The notes: generated from the sequence alone by a model not told the origin. DNA of 64,000 bases from Planctomycetaceae bacterium (GCA_021732975.1 JAKFWC010000019.1:168484-232483), one strand, 5' to 3'. Positions 52,729 through 62,302 are shown, counted from the first letter of the stretch. Program-made: numbers and translations.

Positions 52729-54414
52729 ATGACGGCCCTCAATTGGAACAGTCGCCAACTCACGCATGGATGGCAGCGGGGTGTCACGGCGTTTTACTAC
52801 GGCCTCGGCATGTCCGAGGCCGACTTCGATAAACCGCAAGTGGGCATCGGCGTGCCGTTGCTCGAAGGCAACCTGTGCAACGTGCATGCGTATGAACTTG
52901 GCCGCACGGTCGCTGAGGGGTGCCGGGCCGCGGGATTGCTCGGGTTTCCGTTCGGTACGCCGGGGGTGAGCGATAACCTCACGCAAGGTCTCGAAGGTGG
53001 CAGCGCGAGTCTCGTCTCGCGGAACCTCATTGCCAACTCTGCGGAGTGCGTGGTCTCGGCTCATTGTTACGATGCGATGATTGGTCTGCATCACTGCGAC
53101 AAGAATGGCCCCGGCTTTGCGATGGCCCTCGCCCGCATGAATTATCCGGGCCTGATCCTCAGCGGCGGGAGCATTCAACCGGGGTGTCATCGCGGCAAAG
53201 ACGTAACGATTCTGGATGTGTACGACAGTCGCGCTGCGGCGGCGGTCGGGGCGATGACCGAGACCGAAGCCGACGAAATCCTGCGAGTGGCGTGTCCCGG
53301 TCCCGGCGGCTGTGGAGTTGCGGCGTCGTTCAATACCTGGGGTCTGGCGATGGAAGCCATCGGCCTGATGCCCCCGCAAAGCAGTTCCATCCCGGCCATC
53401 GATCCCGGCAAACGGACCGATGCGTTGAACGCCGGAGCACTGGTGCGCGGATTGCTCGAACAACAAATCCGACCGCGCGACATCCTCACCCGCGCGGCGT
53501 TCGAGAATGCCGCCGCGATGATGGCCGCCGCGGGAGGATCGACCAACGGTGTGCTGCATCTGCTGGCCCTCGCACGCGAAGCGAAAGTGCCGTTCACATT
53601 GCGCGATCTGCAAGCGGTGTTTCGTCGCACGCCGGTGTTGTGCAGCTTCGCCCCCCGCGGGACAAAGACGATGGTCGAGTTGCACAAACTCGGCGGTACC
53701 AATGTGCTGATGAAGCATCTCATCCGTGCGGGCGTGGTCGATGGCCGTTGCCTGACCGTCACCGGCAAGAGCCTGGCCGACAACGTCGCCGCGGCGGCGG
53801 ATGTCGGACCGAATCAGGAACTCTTTGCGCCGATTGACGCCCCGTTCAAAGCGTACGCCGACATGCAGGTCTGCTTCGGCAACCTCGCTCCGGGTGGAGC
53901 GGTTTTCAAGGTATCGAGTCTCTCCGAACCGCGGTTTCGTGGGCCGGCCCTCTGCTTCAACAGCGGCAAAGAAGTCTCGGACGCCGTCGAGCAACGTCGG
54001 ATTCGCCCCGGTCATTTCATCGTGTTGCGGTACTTGGGACCGGTCGCCGCCGCCATGCCGGAAGTGGTGCTGGCGGCGTCGGCGTTGTCAGTTCCGGAAT
54101 TGAACGGCAAAGTCGCGTTGATCTCCGACACGCGGGTCTCCGGCATTTCGCACGGCGCAATCGGTGTGCATTGCTCCCCCGAAGCCGCGGTCGGTGGACC
54201 GATTGCACTGGTTCACGATGGCGATGAAATCAGCTTCGATCTCCCGTCCGGTGATATCACCGTGCATGTCAACGAGGACGAATTGGGGCGGCGTCGACAG
54301 GCTTGGCGGCCTCCCGAGTTTGAACGGACCCGCGGCTATCTCGCCGACTTCACCGCCACCGTCGCCCAAGCCCACGATGGTTGTGTCAGCCGCGCCTTTC
54401 ATAGCGACATTTGA
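52729..54414 (+). CDS. IlvD/Edd-family dehydratase
   Basis: A 561-residue iron-sulfur dehydratase. The three cluster cysteines are Cys50 (EGNLCNVH), Cys123 (GLHHCDKNGPG) and Cys193 (CPGPGGCGVAASF), at almost the positions of dihydroxy-acid dehydratase. The end has SDTRVSGISHGAIGVHCSPEAAVGGPIA with the Ser taken to be the base. Several usual residues differ: CDKNGPG for CDK-x-x-PG with other middle residues, and GCGVAASFNTW where true IlvD has GACGGMYTANTM. It may be dihydroxy-acid dehydratase (valine/isoleucine synthesis) or a sugar-acid dehydratase; no ilvB, ilvC or hexose-acid gene lies nearby. Confidence 0.85.
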   Translation: MTALNWNSRQLTHGWQRGVTAFYYGLGMSEADFDKPQVGIGVPLLEGNLCNVHAYELGRTVAEGCRAAGLLGFPFGTPGVSDNLTQGLEGGSASLVSRNLIANSAECVVSAHCYDAMIGLHHCDKNGPGFAMALARMNYPGLILSGGSIQPGCHRGKDVTILDVYDSRAAAAVGAMTETEADEILRVACPGPGGCGVAASFNTWGLAMEAIGLMPPQSSSIPAIDPGKRTDALNAGALVRGLLEQQIRPRDILTRAAFENAAAMMAAAGGSTNGVLHLLALAREAKVPFTLRDLQAVFRRTPVLCSFAPRGTKTMVELHKLGGTNVLMKHLIRAGVVDGRCLTVTGKSLADNVAAAADVGPNQELFAPIDAPFKAYADMQVCFGNLAPGGAVFKVSSLSEPRFRGPALCFNSGKEVSDAVEQRRIRPGHFIVLRYLGPVAAAMPEVVLAASALSVPELNGKVALISDTRVSGISHGAIGVHCSPEAAVGGPIALVHDGDEISFDLPSGDITVHVNEDELGRRRQAWRPPEFERTRGYLADFTATVAQAHDGCVSRAFHSDI

Positions 54415-54604
54415 CCACGTGCCGGGGAGGCCGATCATGCCTCCTTCGGTCGCTGTCGAGACTGATCTTCCCCGAAACCGGCACTTTCTCTAGCATCCGT
54501 CGCGATTTGGTCATTGTTCGCCGCTCCCATCGGCGAAGACTGCCGGTCACATCGTCAACCGATTCGTGACCGTCGCGGTATTTGATCTCGTTGAGGTGCC
54601 TGGA

Positions 54605-56152
54605 ATGCAACGGATTGCGATTCGTGTGGGTCTCTTGCTACTCGTGCAGACCTGCTGCGCTGGTGCGCTGGATGCCGAAAGTTTTCGCATCTCGGCGAAA
54701 CCCAGCCGCAACCGGCGTCTCGCACCGGAACTCGATCTGGTGCGGGAATGTAAAGGGAACCTCGTGGGATTTTGCCGTCGCGGCAAACCCATTATCGAAG
54801 TCCCGTCGGATCAGGCTCCCAAGATGCAATCGATGGCGTTGAGTTCCGAGGCGGAAGCCCCGCAGGCCAAACGCCGACCGGTGCGGCTCCTGATCAGTTA
54901 CGACCAGCAAGCGGGCCGGCCCACCGACACGTCACTGAAGGCGGCGGGTTTGCGTGCCTTGGAAGATTATCGACATGGAGCGTTCCTCGTTGTGGAACCG
55001 GTCGCGACGGTCTCCGCGCAGACAGTGGAGACCCTGCTGAACGACGAGACGGTCGTTCACGCGGCTCCCGATTACATCATGTCGATCCCGTCCAAGGAAG
55101 AAGTGGCGACGATTCAAGAGACCGAAAATTCCGCCACGCCCACCGATCCGTTATACGGAAAGCTGTGGGGCATGAAGAATATTAATGCCAACAAGGTCTG
55201 GCAGATTCATCGAGAGGCACCGTCGGTGATCGTTGCTGTGATTGATACGGGAGTGGATTACAACCATCCCGATCTCAAGGATAATATGTGGACTAGAAAT
55301 GGTCGTCACGGATTCGATTTCTTTGACGACGATGATCAGCCGCTCGACGAACAAAACCACGGCTCTCACGTTGCGGGGACGATCGCGGCGGTCGGCAACA
55401 ACAATGTCGGCGTGGTGGGCGTCTGCTGGAAAGCGCAGATCATGGCGATGCGTTTTCTCGGTCCCGACGGCTCCGGTGTCACGTCCGATGCGGTGAAATG
55501 CATCGACTGGGCTGTGGCCAACGGGGCGCATGTGTTGTGCAACAGTTGGGCTGGGCCCGACTCGTCGGTCGAACTGCAAGCTGCCATCGCCCGCGCCGAA
55601 CAAAAGGGCGTCCTGTTTGTCGCTGCGGCGGGGAACACCGTCGGCAACGGCAATAACAACGATACCTCTCCGTATTATCCGGCGGCGTTGCCGAATCCCA
55701 ATATTATTGCTGTCGGTGCCATTGATGTGAACGATGCTCGCGGATCATTTTCGCATTATGGAAGAAAGACGGTCGATATTGGTGCCCCGGGCGTCGGGAT
55801 TGTGAGTACGGTTCTGAACAATCAATATGCCCAGTTCGATGGCACATCGATGGCGGCACCGCATGTGGCCGGAGCGGCGGCGCTGGTCTGGGCGAAAACC
55901 TTCGCCACGCCCACGCAGTCTCCGGCACAGATGACGACAGTCCGTGACTTGATCTGTCAGAACGCGCGGCCCATACCAGCGCTGGCTAATTTCTGGGGGC
56001 ATGCCGCCCCAGCGCGCGTTCCCGGGGGTGTATTGGATCTTTCCTTCTTGCTGGGGTCATCGCCGGGGCAAACGCCCTCCACACCAGTGACACCAGTCGT
56101 CCGGCGGTTTATCGAACGGCGGGCCGTTGTGGACCCGACTAAGCTTCGTTAA
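54605..56152 (+). CDS. Exported subtilisin-like (S8) protease
   Basis: A 515-residue secreted serine protease. Signal peptide at residues 1-26, a propeptide of the I9-like type (LLISYDQQAGRP...HGAFLVVEPV, about 92-160), then the catalytic domain. The triad is Asp214 (VIAVIDTGVDYNHPDL), His252 (NHGSHVAGT) and Ser415 (FDGTSMAAPHVAGA). The oxyanion Asn lies in AAAGNTVGN. The tail is short and Pro-rich. ATG at 54605 is preferred (GAGGTG upstream); the frame is open from 54566. Confidence 0.95.
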   Translation: MQRIAIRVGLLLLVQTCCAGALDAESFRISAKPSRNRRLAPELDLVRECKGNLVGFCRRGKPIIEVPSDQAPKMQSMALSSEAEAPQAKRRPVRLLISYDQQAGRPTDTSLKAAGLRALEDYRHGAFLVVEPVATVSAQTVETLLNDETVVHAAPDYIMSIPSKEEVATIQETENSATPTDPLYGKLWGMKNINANKVWQIHREAPSVIVAVIDTGVDYNHPDLKDNMWTRNGRHGFDFFDDDDQPLDEQNHGSHVAGTIAAVGNNNVGVVGVCWKAQIMAMRFLGPDGSGVTSDAVKCIDWAVANGAHVLCNSWAGPDSSVELQAAIARAEQKGVLFVAAAGNTVGNGNNNDTSPYYPAALPNPNIIAVGAIDVNDARGSFSHYGRKTVDIGAPGVGIVSTVLNNQYAQFDGTSMAAPHVAGAAALVWAKTFATPTQSPAQMTTVRDLICQNARPIPALANFWGHAAPARVPGGVLDLSFLLGSSPGQTPSTPVTPVVRRFIERRAVVDPTKLR

Positions 56153-56192
56153 TCTCGCGCTTCAGGGAAGCCGTTTCAGGTTGGAGTGCGAC

Positions 56193-56789
56193 ATGTCTTG
56201 CATGGCCCCGTGGTTACTGCTCGTGTTGGGGATTTCGGCCGGTGCCGCCGAGCCCGAAGTCAAACCCGCGGAAACTGCGGTGCGTGTCGACTGTATCGGC
56301 AAGCTCAGGCATGGAATCCTGGCGGCTGGCGGAGAAACAACCGGAACAACCATTACGTTCAATGGAATCGAGTGGGAACTCAGACTCAAAGACGAAGCCA
56401 GTCGCGAGTTTGCCAAAACGCACCAGAAGCAGACGGTGAGCGTGACCGGGACGCTGCGCCGATTTGTCGGCATGGCGCGCCCCGTCCGATGGATTGTGGA
56501 AGCAGAAACTCTGGCGGTGCCGGATGAGAAAGCGTCAGACAAGACGACTGTGACGGTCACGGGACCACTCAAATCGACTGAAAGTGAAGCTTCTCCCTTC
56601 ACGATTGATGCCGGCGGACATCGCTGGCCGTTGCTGTTCCGCAATGACCCGAACTCGCAAACCAACGCGAAAGCCTTGGTCGGATTAACCATGACGGCTC
56701 GCGGCGCGGTGGAACTCGTCAACCCGGCCGACAAAAGCGGTCCGGCAATCGTTGTCGATACCCTCAAGGCGACAAAGCCCAAGCCGTAG
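56193..56789 (+). CDS. Exported protein, possible OB-like repeats
   Basis: A 198-residue exported protein. After the signal peptide (WLLLVLGISAGAA) there are two similar parts, each with a strand pattern of the form TVSVTGTLRRFVG and TVTVTGPLKSTESEAS. The repeated pattern suggests beta-barrels of about 80 residues, perhaps OB-like, without a clear domain name. ATG at 56193 with GGAG upstream. It follows the subtilase by 40 bases and may share its transcript. Function unknown. Confidence 0.6.
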   Translation: MSCMAPWLLLVLGISAGAAEPEVKPAETAVRVDCIGKLRHGILAAGGETTGTTITFNGIEWELRLKDEASREFAKTHQKQTVSVTGTLRRFVGMARPVRWIVEAETLAVPDEKASDKTTVTVTGPLKSTESEASPFTIDAGGHRWPLLFRNDPNSQTNAKALVGLTMTARGAVELVNPADKSGPAIVVDTLKATKPKP

Positions 56790-56813
56790 CCCCGCATCGA
56801 GGACAAAGATCGG

Positions 56814-58421
56814 TCACGGCGCGACCCAAAGCGCGATGCGACCGATCGCGCAGTCGTCGTATTGTGGCTTCGTTGGTGACAACGGTCGTTGGCGCAGTGC
56901 CCAGGTGTTCGTGCCCGCTCGCCATGTTTCACTGGGCACCTTCAGCCAGAGGCGTTGTGGTTTGTTCGGCGGGGTACGAATCGAAACGAATCGATTCAAA
57001 TCGGTGATTGTCCGGTCATTGACCACCAATTCCGTACGCAAGCCTCCACCGCGCAGGGTCTCCAAAAACGGCTGTGTAGGAAGCGTGTCCGGCCCGCTGG
57101 GTTCGAGTTCGGCGACATCGAGCACGAACCATGTCGAACCGGTCGGACAGGTCTCGAAACTCACGGTGCCGTCCAGTTCGGTGCCGATTGGAACGGCCGG
57201 GGTGAGATCGTCGCGAATTTCGTCGCCGAGATGGGCTCGATCCGGCTTCAGCCAGCGGAACTCGCCCCAGCCCAAGGGGTCAACAATCGCACCGGGCGGG
57301 ATGGTTCCTCCCATTTCGCCCAGCCACGGATGCCGGATCGTATGGTCGGTGAAACGAATGCCGCGGAGAGTCTCGGTCAAAGGCGGGGTGAGAGCGGGTG
57401 GGGGCAGGCGAACATTGAAACTCCATCCTTTTACCGGTGCAAGATAATGCGGTGGCAATGGCCGCCGGGTGAAGTCGAGCCGTTGGATGTCACTCCAGCC
57501 GCCGGTCCAATCGCCTTGTGGACTCCGTAATGCCACACCGCCCGAAATTGCTGGAGTCGCAAACTGACCGAAGAGCTGGTCGCCCGTGTTGAGGGTCACG
57601 ACATCCTGGTCGTCAGAATCAGGAGTGTGTGTGTGACGTGAATCGTCAGTGCGATCGAATTCGCGGAGAATCACGTCGTCAATCGCGAACTCGGCAGTTT
57701 CATTCCGATCCTCTTCACGAAGTTCGAGGCGATGAAAGGCCGTCACACCGGTCTTAAACACGGAATGCACAGCATTCGCCACGCGGACTTCACATCGCTC
57801 GCCACCCCATTCGATGACGATCTGTTTCCAGTCGTGGTCGGGCTTCAAGGGTTGAGAGTAAGTGAGTTGCCAGCCGGGAGCCCCGATTACCCGCAATGTT
57901 CCATCACTCTGAATCCAGAGCGTCGAGATGACGATGTTGTCCTGTTCTGCGAACCACAGATTCACAACGCAACCCTTGTGGACTTCGCCGGGGACGAGAA
58001 CCCGTTGCCAGAATGAAAGTTCGCCCGATGCGATCGGTGCGACGACCTCGCGTGTCCAGGCGGGATCCCGTCGCGATAACCAGGTCCGACGACCGGTCAG
58101 AGCGGGATCTGCGGCCGGATCATCCGCACGCAAGTTCTCGAACGATTCGTCCCAGTGATCAATCACTCCGGGGGGATTGGCGAGCGAACAGATGGCGGCG
58201 AGCGGCAAATGGCAGCGCGTACGGCCATGCCAGCGGAAGTCGATGCCGCGTTCATCGAGTCCCAGAAACTCAACAGCCAGTTTTTCACCGGTGACGAGTT
58301 CCAATTGCCGCAGGGGTCGAACGATCCGCACGGGGGGCGAATCGGCTCCGGACGCGGAGCCCGCCAGTCCCACAATACTCAGCACGATCAAGCGGCGAAA
58401 CATCACAAACCGCGGGACCAT
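56814..58421 (-). CDS. Exported protein with NPCBM-like C-terminal part
   Basis: A 535-residue exported protein. Signal peptide with RLIVLSIVGLAGSASGA. A middle lectin-like beta section (VVNLWFAEQDNIVISTLWIQSDGTLRV) and a Trp-rich DDVILREFDR precede a C-terminal region with the outline of an NPCBM carbohydrate-binding module (GSTWFVLDVAELEP, TELVVNDRTITDLNRFVSI and a final Arg/Leu-rich IALWVAP). Carbohydrate binding is inferred. The ATG at 58403 is a second possible start. It is convergent with the small exported protein and in the same direction as lspA. Confidence 0.65.
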   Translation of the reverse strand: MVPRFVMFRRLIVLSIVGLAGSASGADSPPVRIVRPLRQLELVTGEKLAVEFLGLDERGIDFRWHGRTRCHLPLAAICSLANPPGVIDHWDESFENLRADDPAADPALTGRRTWLSRRDPAWTREVVAPIASGELSFWQRVLVPGEVHKGCVVNLWFAEQDNIVISTLWIQSDGTLRVIGAPGWQLTYSQPLKPDHDWKQIVIEWGGERCEVRVANAVHSVFKTGVTAFHRLELREEDRNETAEFAIDDVILREFDRTDDSRHTHTPDSDDQDVVTLNTGDQLFGQFATPAISGGVALRSPQGDWTGGWSDIQRLDFTRRPLPPHYLAPVKGWSFNVRLPPPALTPPLTETLRGIRFTDHTIRHPWLGEMGGTIPPGAIVDPLGWGEFRWLKPDRAHLGDEIRDDLTPAVPIGTELDGTVSFETCPTGSTWFVLDVAELEPSGPDTLPTQPFLETLRGGGLRTELVVNDRTITDLNRFVSIRTPPNKPQRLWLKVPSETWRAGTNTWALRQRPLSPTKPQYDDCAIGRIALWVAP

Positions 58422-58449
58422 GCACGAGACCGATGGCAGAAGGATTCAT

Positions 58450-59121
58450 TCACGCCACGGGCGGAGACGCGGATTCGGTTCCCGTCACGGCGGGGCTTTC
58501 TGGAGCGTCGGACTGGAACGATTGGATCACCAGCATGATCGCCCCGACGACCAGATACGTATCGGCGAAGTTGAAAATCGCCCAGTCAAACACACCGAAA
58601 AATTTGAAGTACAGAAAGTCGCGAACGGCGTAGACCGGCTGACCATTGTGCATCCAGCCATGCATCCCGAGACGGTCGAACAGATTCCCCAACGCCCCGG
58701 CGGTGACCAATCCCAGCGCGAACGTTAACCACGCGCTGCGGGCATAGCCGGCAATGAACAGGAAGTAGACGATTCCCAGCACCGCGACGATGCTCAGTCC
58801 GGCAAAGACGGGTGCCCCCCCCTGGCCGAAACCCCACAACGCACCCTCGTTGAAGTTCGTGTGCAGCGTGAACTCCACAATCGTACCGGCACCCCACGTC
58901 CATTCCGCGCGGCCAGGGCAGCCGAACCAACTGAAGACGATGTGTTTCGAGTACAAATCCCAGACGAGACCGAAAACCGCCAGACAGCCGTAAAGGGCAT
59001 AGCGATTCAGCGGGAGCGGGACTGCACGGGCGACGTGCGCCGTCGGACCAGGAGATACCGTTGATGTGGGGAGACCCACCGTCGGGGTCACCGCCAATGC
59101 GCTTCGCGCTTCCGTTCGCAT
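58450..59121 (-). CDS. lspA: Signal peptidase II (lipoprotein signal peptidase)
   Basis: Cleaves the lipid-modified signal peptide of lipoproteins at the inner membrane. Four membrane segments and both catalytic Asp motifs are seen: ALGNLFDRLGMHG and WAIFNFADTYLVVG; an earlier segment is VWDLYSKHIVFSWFG. The C-terminal tail is acidic. The ATG at 59121 (with AGGA about ten bases before) overlaps the DksA-like gene by 34 bases; a GTG at 59091 would overlap it by four bases (GTGA) and fits the usual LspA length better. The frame remains open to 59217. Confidence 0.9.
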   Translation of the reverse strand: MRTEARSALAVTPTVGLPTSTVSPGPTAHVARAVPLPLNRYALYGCLAVFGLVWDLYSKHIVFSWFGCPGRAEWTWGAGTIVEFTLHTNFNEGALWGFGQGGAPVFAGLSIVAVLGIVYFLFIAGYARSAWLTFALGLVTAGALGNLFDRLGMHGWMHNGQPVYAVRDFLYFKFFGVFDWAIFNFADTYLVVGAIMLVIQSFQSDAPESPAVTGTESASPPVA

Positions 59122-59483
59122 TCGACGCAATTCCTGGCGTAGGGGATGACTTTCAGTCGTGCCTTGGGAATCATCGCTTTGGCGGGAGCAAGGCCGGCTT
59201 CCAGGCAGGCTTCGCACACGCCGTACGTGCCGCGATGAATTCGTTGGATCGCTTCGTCGACTTCTTCGAGCAGTTCCTGTTCGTTCTCGACCCGGCGGAG
59301 GGCGAAGTCCTGTTCGTAGTTTTCGGTTCCCAGTTCGGCCAAGTGTGTGGGCGACTTTGACTCGGAGCCATCGCCGTTGCGGTCGAGAGCCTCGTTCGTC
59401 ATCTGTTCCACATCGCCCCGGACGCGGGCACGCAGCACCCTGAGGATCTTTTGAAACTCCTCAAGTTCCAGTTTCTTGAGCAT
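59088..59483 (-). CDS. TraR/DksA-type C4 zinc-finger protein
   Basis: A 131-residue protein of the DksA/TraR superfamily. A coiled-coil-like helical part (EFQKILRVLRARVRGDVE and ENEQELLEEVDEAIQRIHRG) precedes the C4 zinc finger GVCEACLEAG...NCVECERK. Such proteins bind RNA polymerase near its secondary channel and shape the stringent response in many bacteria. The tip residues D-x-x-D-x-A of DksA are not evident, so its effect on RNA polymerase may differ. It overlaps lspA by a few bases to 34 bases depending on the lspA start. Both read leftward. Confidence 0.88.
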   Translation of the reverse strand: MLKKLELEEFQKILRVLRARVRGDVEQMTNEALDRNGDGSESKSPTHLAELGTENYEQDFALRRVENEQELLEEVDEAIQRIHRGTYGVCEACLEAGLAPAKAMIPKARLKVIPYARNCVECERKREAHWR

Positions 59484-59625
59484 GGACGCGGCAGCCTTCT
59501 ACAGGTGGGCCAACTAAGGGGATGCTGGAGCGAGGCAGGAACCTTCAATTATGATTTGTCAAGTGATCCGGGTCAAGCCCGTCCTAAGATTGGGATTGAC
59601 AAGGGGTTACAAAGCTGAAACGGAA

Positions 59626-60744
59626 TTACAGTGCCGGTTGTTGGGTGTGGAGGAACCAGCGGTCGAGCAACACGCGGCGGTGGAACCAGCGGGTTTTCAT
59701 CAATTGCGAAGCCGCCCATTGCCGGAGCGGTGCGATCCAATGCCCCGTTCGGGTGGCCGGTCGCGACCCGTGGCCAAATCGCGAGATACACTGCTCTTCC
59801 AGTCGCTGGGCGAGCGGTTGATTGTAGTCGCCGCGGGCCGTGGCGATGACCTCTGCAGCCAGCCAACCCGATTCGATCGCCGGTCGAATCCCTTCACCCG
59901 ATTGCGGGTAGGCGAGCCCCCAGGCATCACCGATCAGCAATACCCGCGGCGGCAGCTTCAAAGAAGGGGCGTGTCGACGCAAATGGTAGGCGTGTCCTTT
60001 GAATGCCTGTGGAATCTCGACTGTCAAGCGGCTGCGCTGGCGAAGGTCGGTTAGGAACGCTTCCAACTGCGTGGCGAGATTCCGTTCCCCTTCCCGACCG
60101 AGTCCAATGTTCAAGTAATCGCCCTTGCGGACAATCCAACCGTATCCGGCCAGATCGGGGCAGAAGTAGAGTTCGGGACAGGTTCCGGAAACGGGACAGT
60201 TCGCCCGTTGATGTTCGGGAAGCAAAAACTCGACTTCCTGTGCGAGGACAACAGGATCATCACCCGTTTCCGGCCGGGGTGACAACTGGCGGGCGACGGG
60301 ACAGAAATGACCTCCCGCGCCGATCACCAACTGGGCGTGATACCGCCCATTGACCACCCAACCCTCAGCGTCGGCTTCCATTGACTGAAAGGCTTCGCCG
60401 AGTTGTAACCTCGCACCGCAACGGTTCAGCAGATACGCGTCGAACTCACAGCGACGAATGCCGAAACTGACCGGTGAACCATAGTCCGTCAACGTCGGCG
60501 GGCGGCCGATCATGCCGGTTTTGAACTGCGTGAACGGTTGCCACACGCGCGAAGTGGCGTAGTCGACGGGATCAAGTTGCAGCGATTGCACGATTGCCGG
60601 CGTGATCCATCCCGCGCACACTTTGTCCCGCGGGAAGACGGCTTTATCGAGCACGATCACATCCACACCGGCGTCACGCAACCGGCGGGCACACGTCGAC
60701 CCGGCCGGGCCGCCTCCCACAATCAAGACCGAGCAGGTTTCCAT
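59626..60744 (-). CDS. Geranylgeranyl-reductase-like flavoprotein
   Basis: A 372-residue FAD enzyme of the geranylgeranyl reductase/aromatic-hydroxylase-like group. SVLIVGGGPAGSTCARRLRDAG binds the FAD nucleotide; DKVCAGWITPAIV and the late RVLLIGDAWGLAYPQSGEGIRPAIESG follow the family order. GGR enzymes reduce carbon-carbon double bonds in isoprenoid chains. Its ATG has AGGAG upstream and lies inside the last 22 bases of the cyclopropane-synthase-like gene, which implies tight co-expression. Its substrate is therefore probably a lipid chain shared with that enzyme. Confidence 0.85.
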   Translation of the reverse strand: METCSVLIVGGGPAGSTCARRLRDAGVDVIVLDKAVFPRDKVCAGWITPAIVQSLQLDPVDYATSRVWQPFTQFKTGMIGRPPTLTDYGSPVSFGIRRCEFDAYLLNRCGARLQLGEAFQSMEADAEGWVVNGRYHAQLVIGAGGHFCPVARQLSPRPETGDDPVVLAQEVEFLLPEHQRANCPVSGTCPELYFCPDLAGYGWIVRKGDYLNIGLGREGERNLATQLEAFLTDLRQRSRLTVEIPQAFKGHAYHLRRHAPSLKLPPRVLLIGDAWGLAYPQSGEGIRPAIESGWLAAEVIATARGDYNQPLAQRLEEQCISRFGHGSRPATRTGHWIAPLRQWAASQLMKTRWFHRRVLLDRWFLHTQQPAL

Positions 60745-61988
60745 GATGAGGCTCCTGCGAAGGACTCCGGCATTGGATCAGTGAATGGTTGGGCTTCCTG
60801 TCGGCGATAAATGTCGTCGCGCGTCCATGGCACGGCGTTGTTGTTCGCGCGACTGAAGACCACCTGAAACAACTGCAGATGTCCGGACACAAACGCCGCG
60901 ATCGAAGCGGCCAAATAAAACCGCCACATGCGGACAAACTTCGCATCGAACATCGCTTCAATCTGCGGGGCCGCCGCTTCGTACCGTTCGAGCCAATGCC
61001 GCAGAGTTTGTGCGTAATGCAAACGCAGGTTTTCCACGTCCAGTATCGAAAAACAACAGGGTTCGAAGATATCCATCATTTGCCGCAGGCTCGGGGGCTC
61101 GGCACCGGGAAAGATACGCTGTTCGGTCCAACTGTCGAGTCGTCTGGCGGCATTCCGGCCGATGGTGTGAATCAGCCCGCGGCCGGATTCACTCAACACA
61201 CGATCAATGGTCTTACTCAGGTTCGCGAACTGATCGACACCCACATGCTCGAGCATCCCCACCGACACAAAGGCGTCGTACTTCCCGGTGATGTTGCGAT
61301 AATCGTCTTCCACGAATTCGACGCGATCGGTCAGGCCTTCCTGCCGCGCACGCTGCCGCGCGAAGGACAGTTGTTCTTTGGAAAGATTGTAAGCGCGGAC
61401 CCTGGCACCGTAGTGCTGCGCCATATGCAGCGCCAGTCCACCCCAGCCGCAGCCGGCTTCCGCAACGACATCGCCCTGTTGCAGACGGAGCTTGCGACAA
61501 ACATGATCGAACTTCGCCGCTTGGGCTTGTTCGAGACTCATTTCAGGATGTTCGTAATAAGCGCAGGTGTACGCCATCCGCTCGTCGAGCCACAGGCGAT
61601 AGAACTCATTGCCGAGATCGTAATGGTGATAAACGCTGTCTCGTGACTCGCCAAAACTGTGACCGCGTTGGGCGACAAACCAATCGCGCCACGATCGTTT
61701 TCGTTGATGCGGCATGGCACTGAAAATAGCGGTCAAGACGGCCGGGAGATCGCCTTCGATCACGATGCGGCCGTCACTGAATCGATCGCCCAAAGCCAGC
61801 GACGGATCCCAGATCAACCCCGCCATCACGCCGGGGTCGCGAAAGACGACACGGCCGACGGCGGACTCCGCTGCCGCTCCCAGACGGGTTCCGTCCCACA
61901 ACTCCAATTGCACAGACGGTCGACCGGCTCGTTCCCACAATCCTTGCAAGCAATGCCGTTCCCAGCCAAACGCCTTCCGCAACGCCAT
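60723..61988 (-). CDS. Cyclopropane-fatty-acyl-phospholipid-synthase-like methyltransferase
   Basis: A 421-residue SAM-dependent lipid methyltransferase. After an N-terminal part of the CFA type (ALGDRFSDGRIVIEGDLP), SVYHHYDLGNEFYRLWLDERMAYTCAYY is the strongly conserved fatty-acid entry segment. VAEAGCGWGGLALHMA is SAM motif I and DAFVSVGMLEHVG the next. CFA enzymes add a methylene across a cis double bond of membrane lipids; related enzymes make 10-methyl or furan fatty acids. The next gene, overlapping by 22 bases, encodes a reductase. No other lipid gene is adjacent. Confidence 0.93.
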   Translation of the reverse strand: MALRKAFGWERHCLQGLWERAGRPSVQLELWDGTRLGAAAESAVGRVVFRDPGVMAGLIWDPSLALGDRFSDGRIVIEGDLPAVLTAIFSAMPHQRKRSWRDWFVAQRGHSFGESRDSVYHHYDLGNEFYRLWLDERMAYTCAYYEHPEMSLEQAQAAKFDHVCRKLRLQQGDVVAEAGCGWGGLALHMAQHYGARVRAYNLSKEQLSFARQRARQEGLTDRVEFVEDDYRNITGKYDAFVSVGMLEHVGVDQFANLSKTIDRVLSESGRGLIHTIGRNAARRLDSWTEQRIFPGAEPPSLRQMMDIFEPCCFSILDVENLRLHYAQTLRHWLERYEAAAPQIEAMFDAKFVRMWRFYLAASIAAFVSGHLQLFQVVFSRANNNAVPWTRDDIYRRQEAQPFTDPMPESFAGASSWKPARS

Positions 61989-62302
61989 GATGTGAGTCTC
62001 CGTCGAAACGATATCGAATGAACATCGATCCGGTGACGCCAGTCCGACAGACTCCGTCTGCGAGTGACCTTTCAGTATATCGCAAAACCCCGCGGATACA
62101 TCTATTCTGCAGAGAACATCGCCATGACGGGATGTCTAAAATTCGCGGGGATGTCGCTCAGGGAACGCTTGCATCGTCAATGACGTGTCGCTGAAATGAT
62201 GGCGTGTTTCGCGGTTTCCACTCGTGAAATCGCCTGCACTGTCGACATCGTTCGCTGCTTCCGATGACGGTTTCTGCTTTGCCTTTCAAAAGGAACATTG
62301 CC
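61989..62302. other. Intergenic region, no gene recognised
   Basis: Some 314 bases between the divergent CFA-like gene and the SHD1-domain gene. Contains no convincing coding frame or long hairpin; it should hold both promoters. ATG at 62264 is an alternative start of the next gene. Confidence 0.5.
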
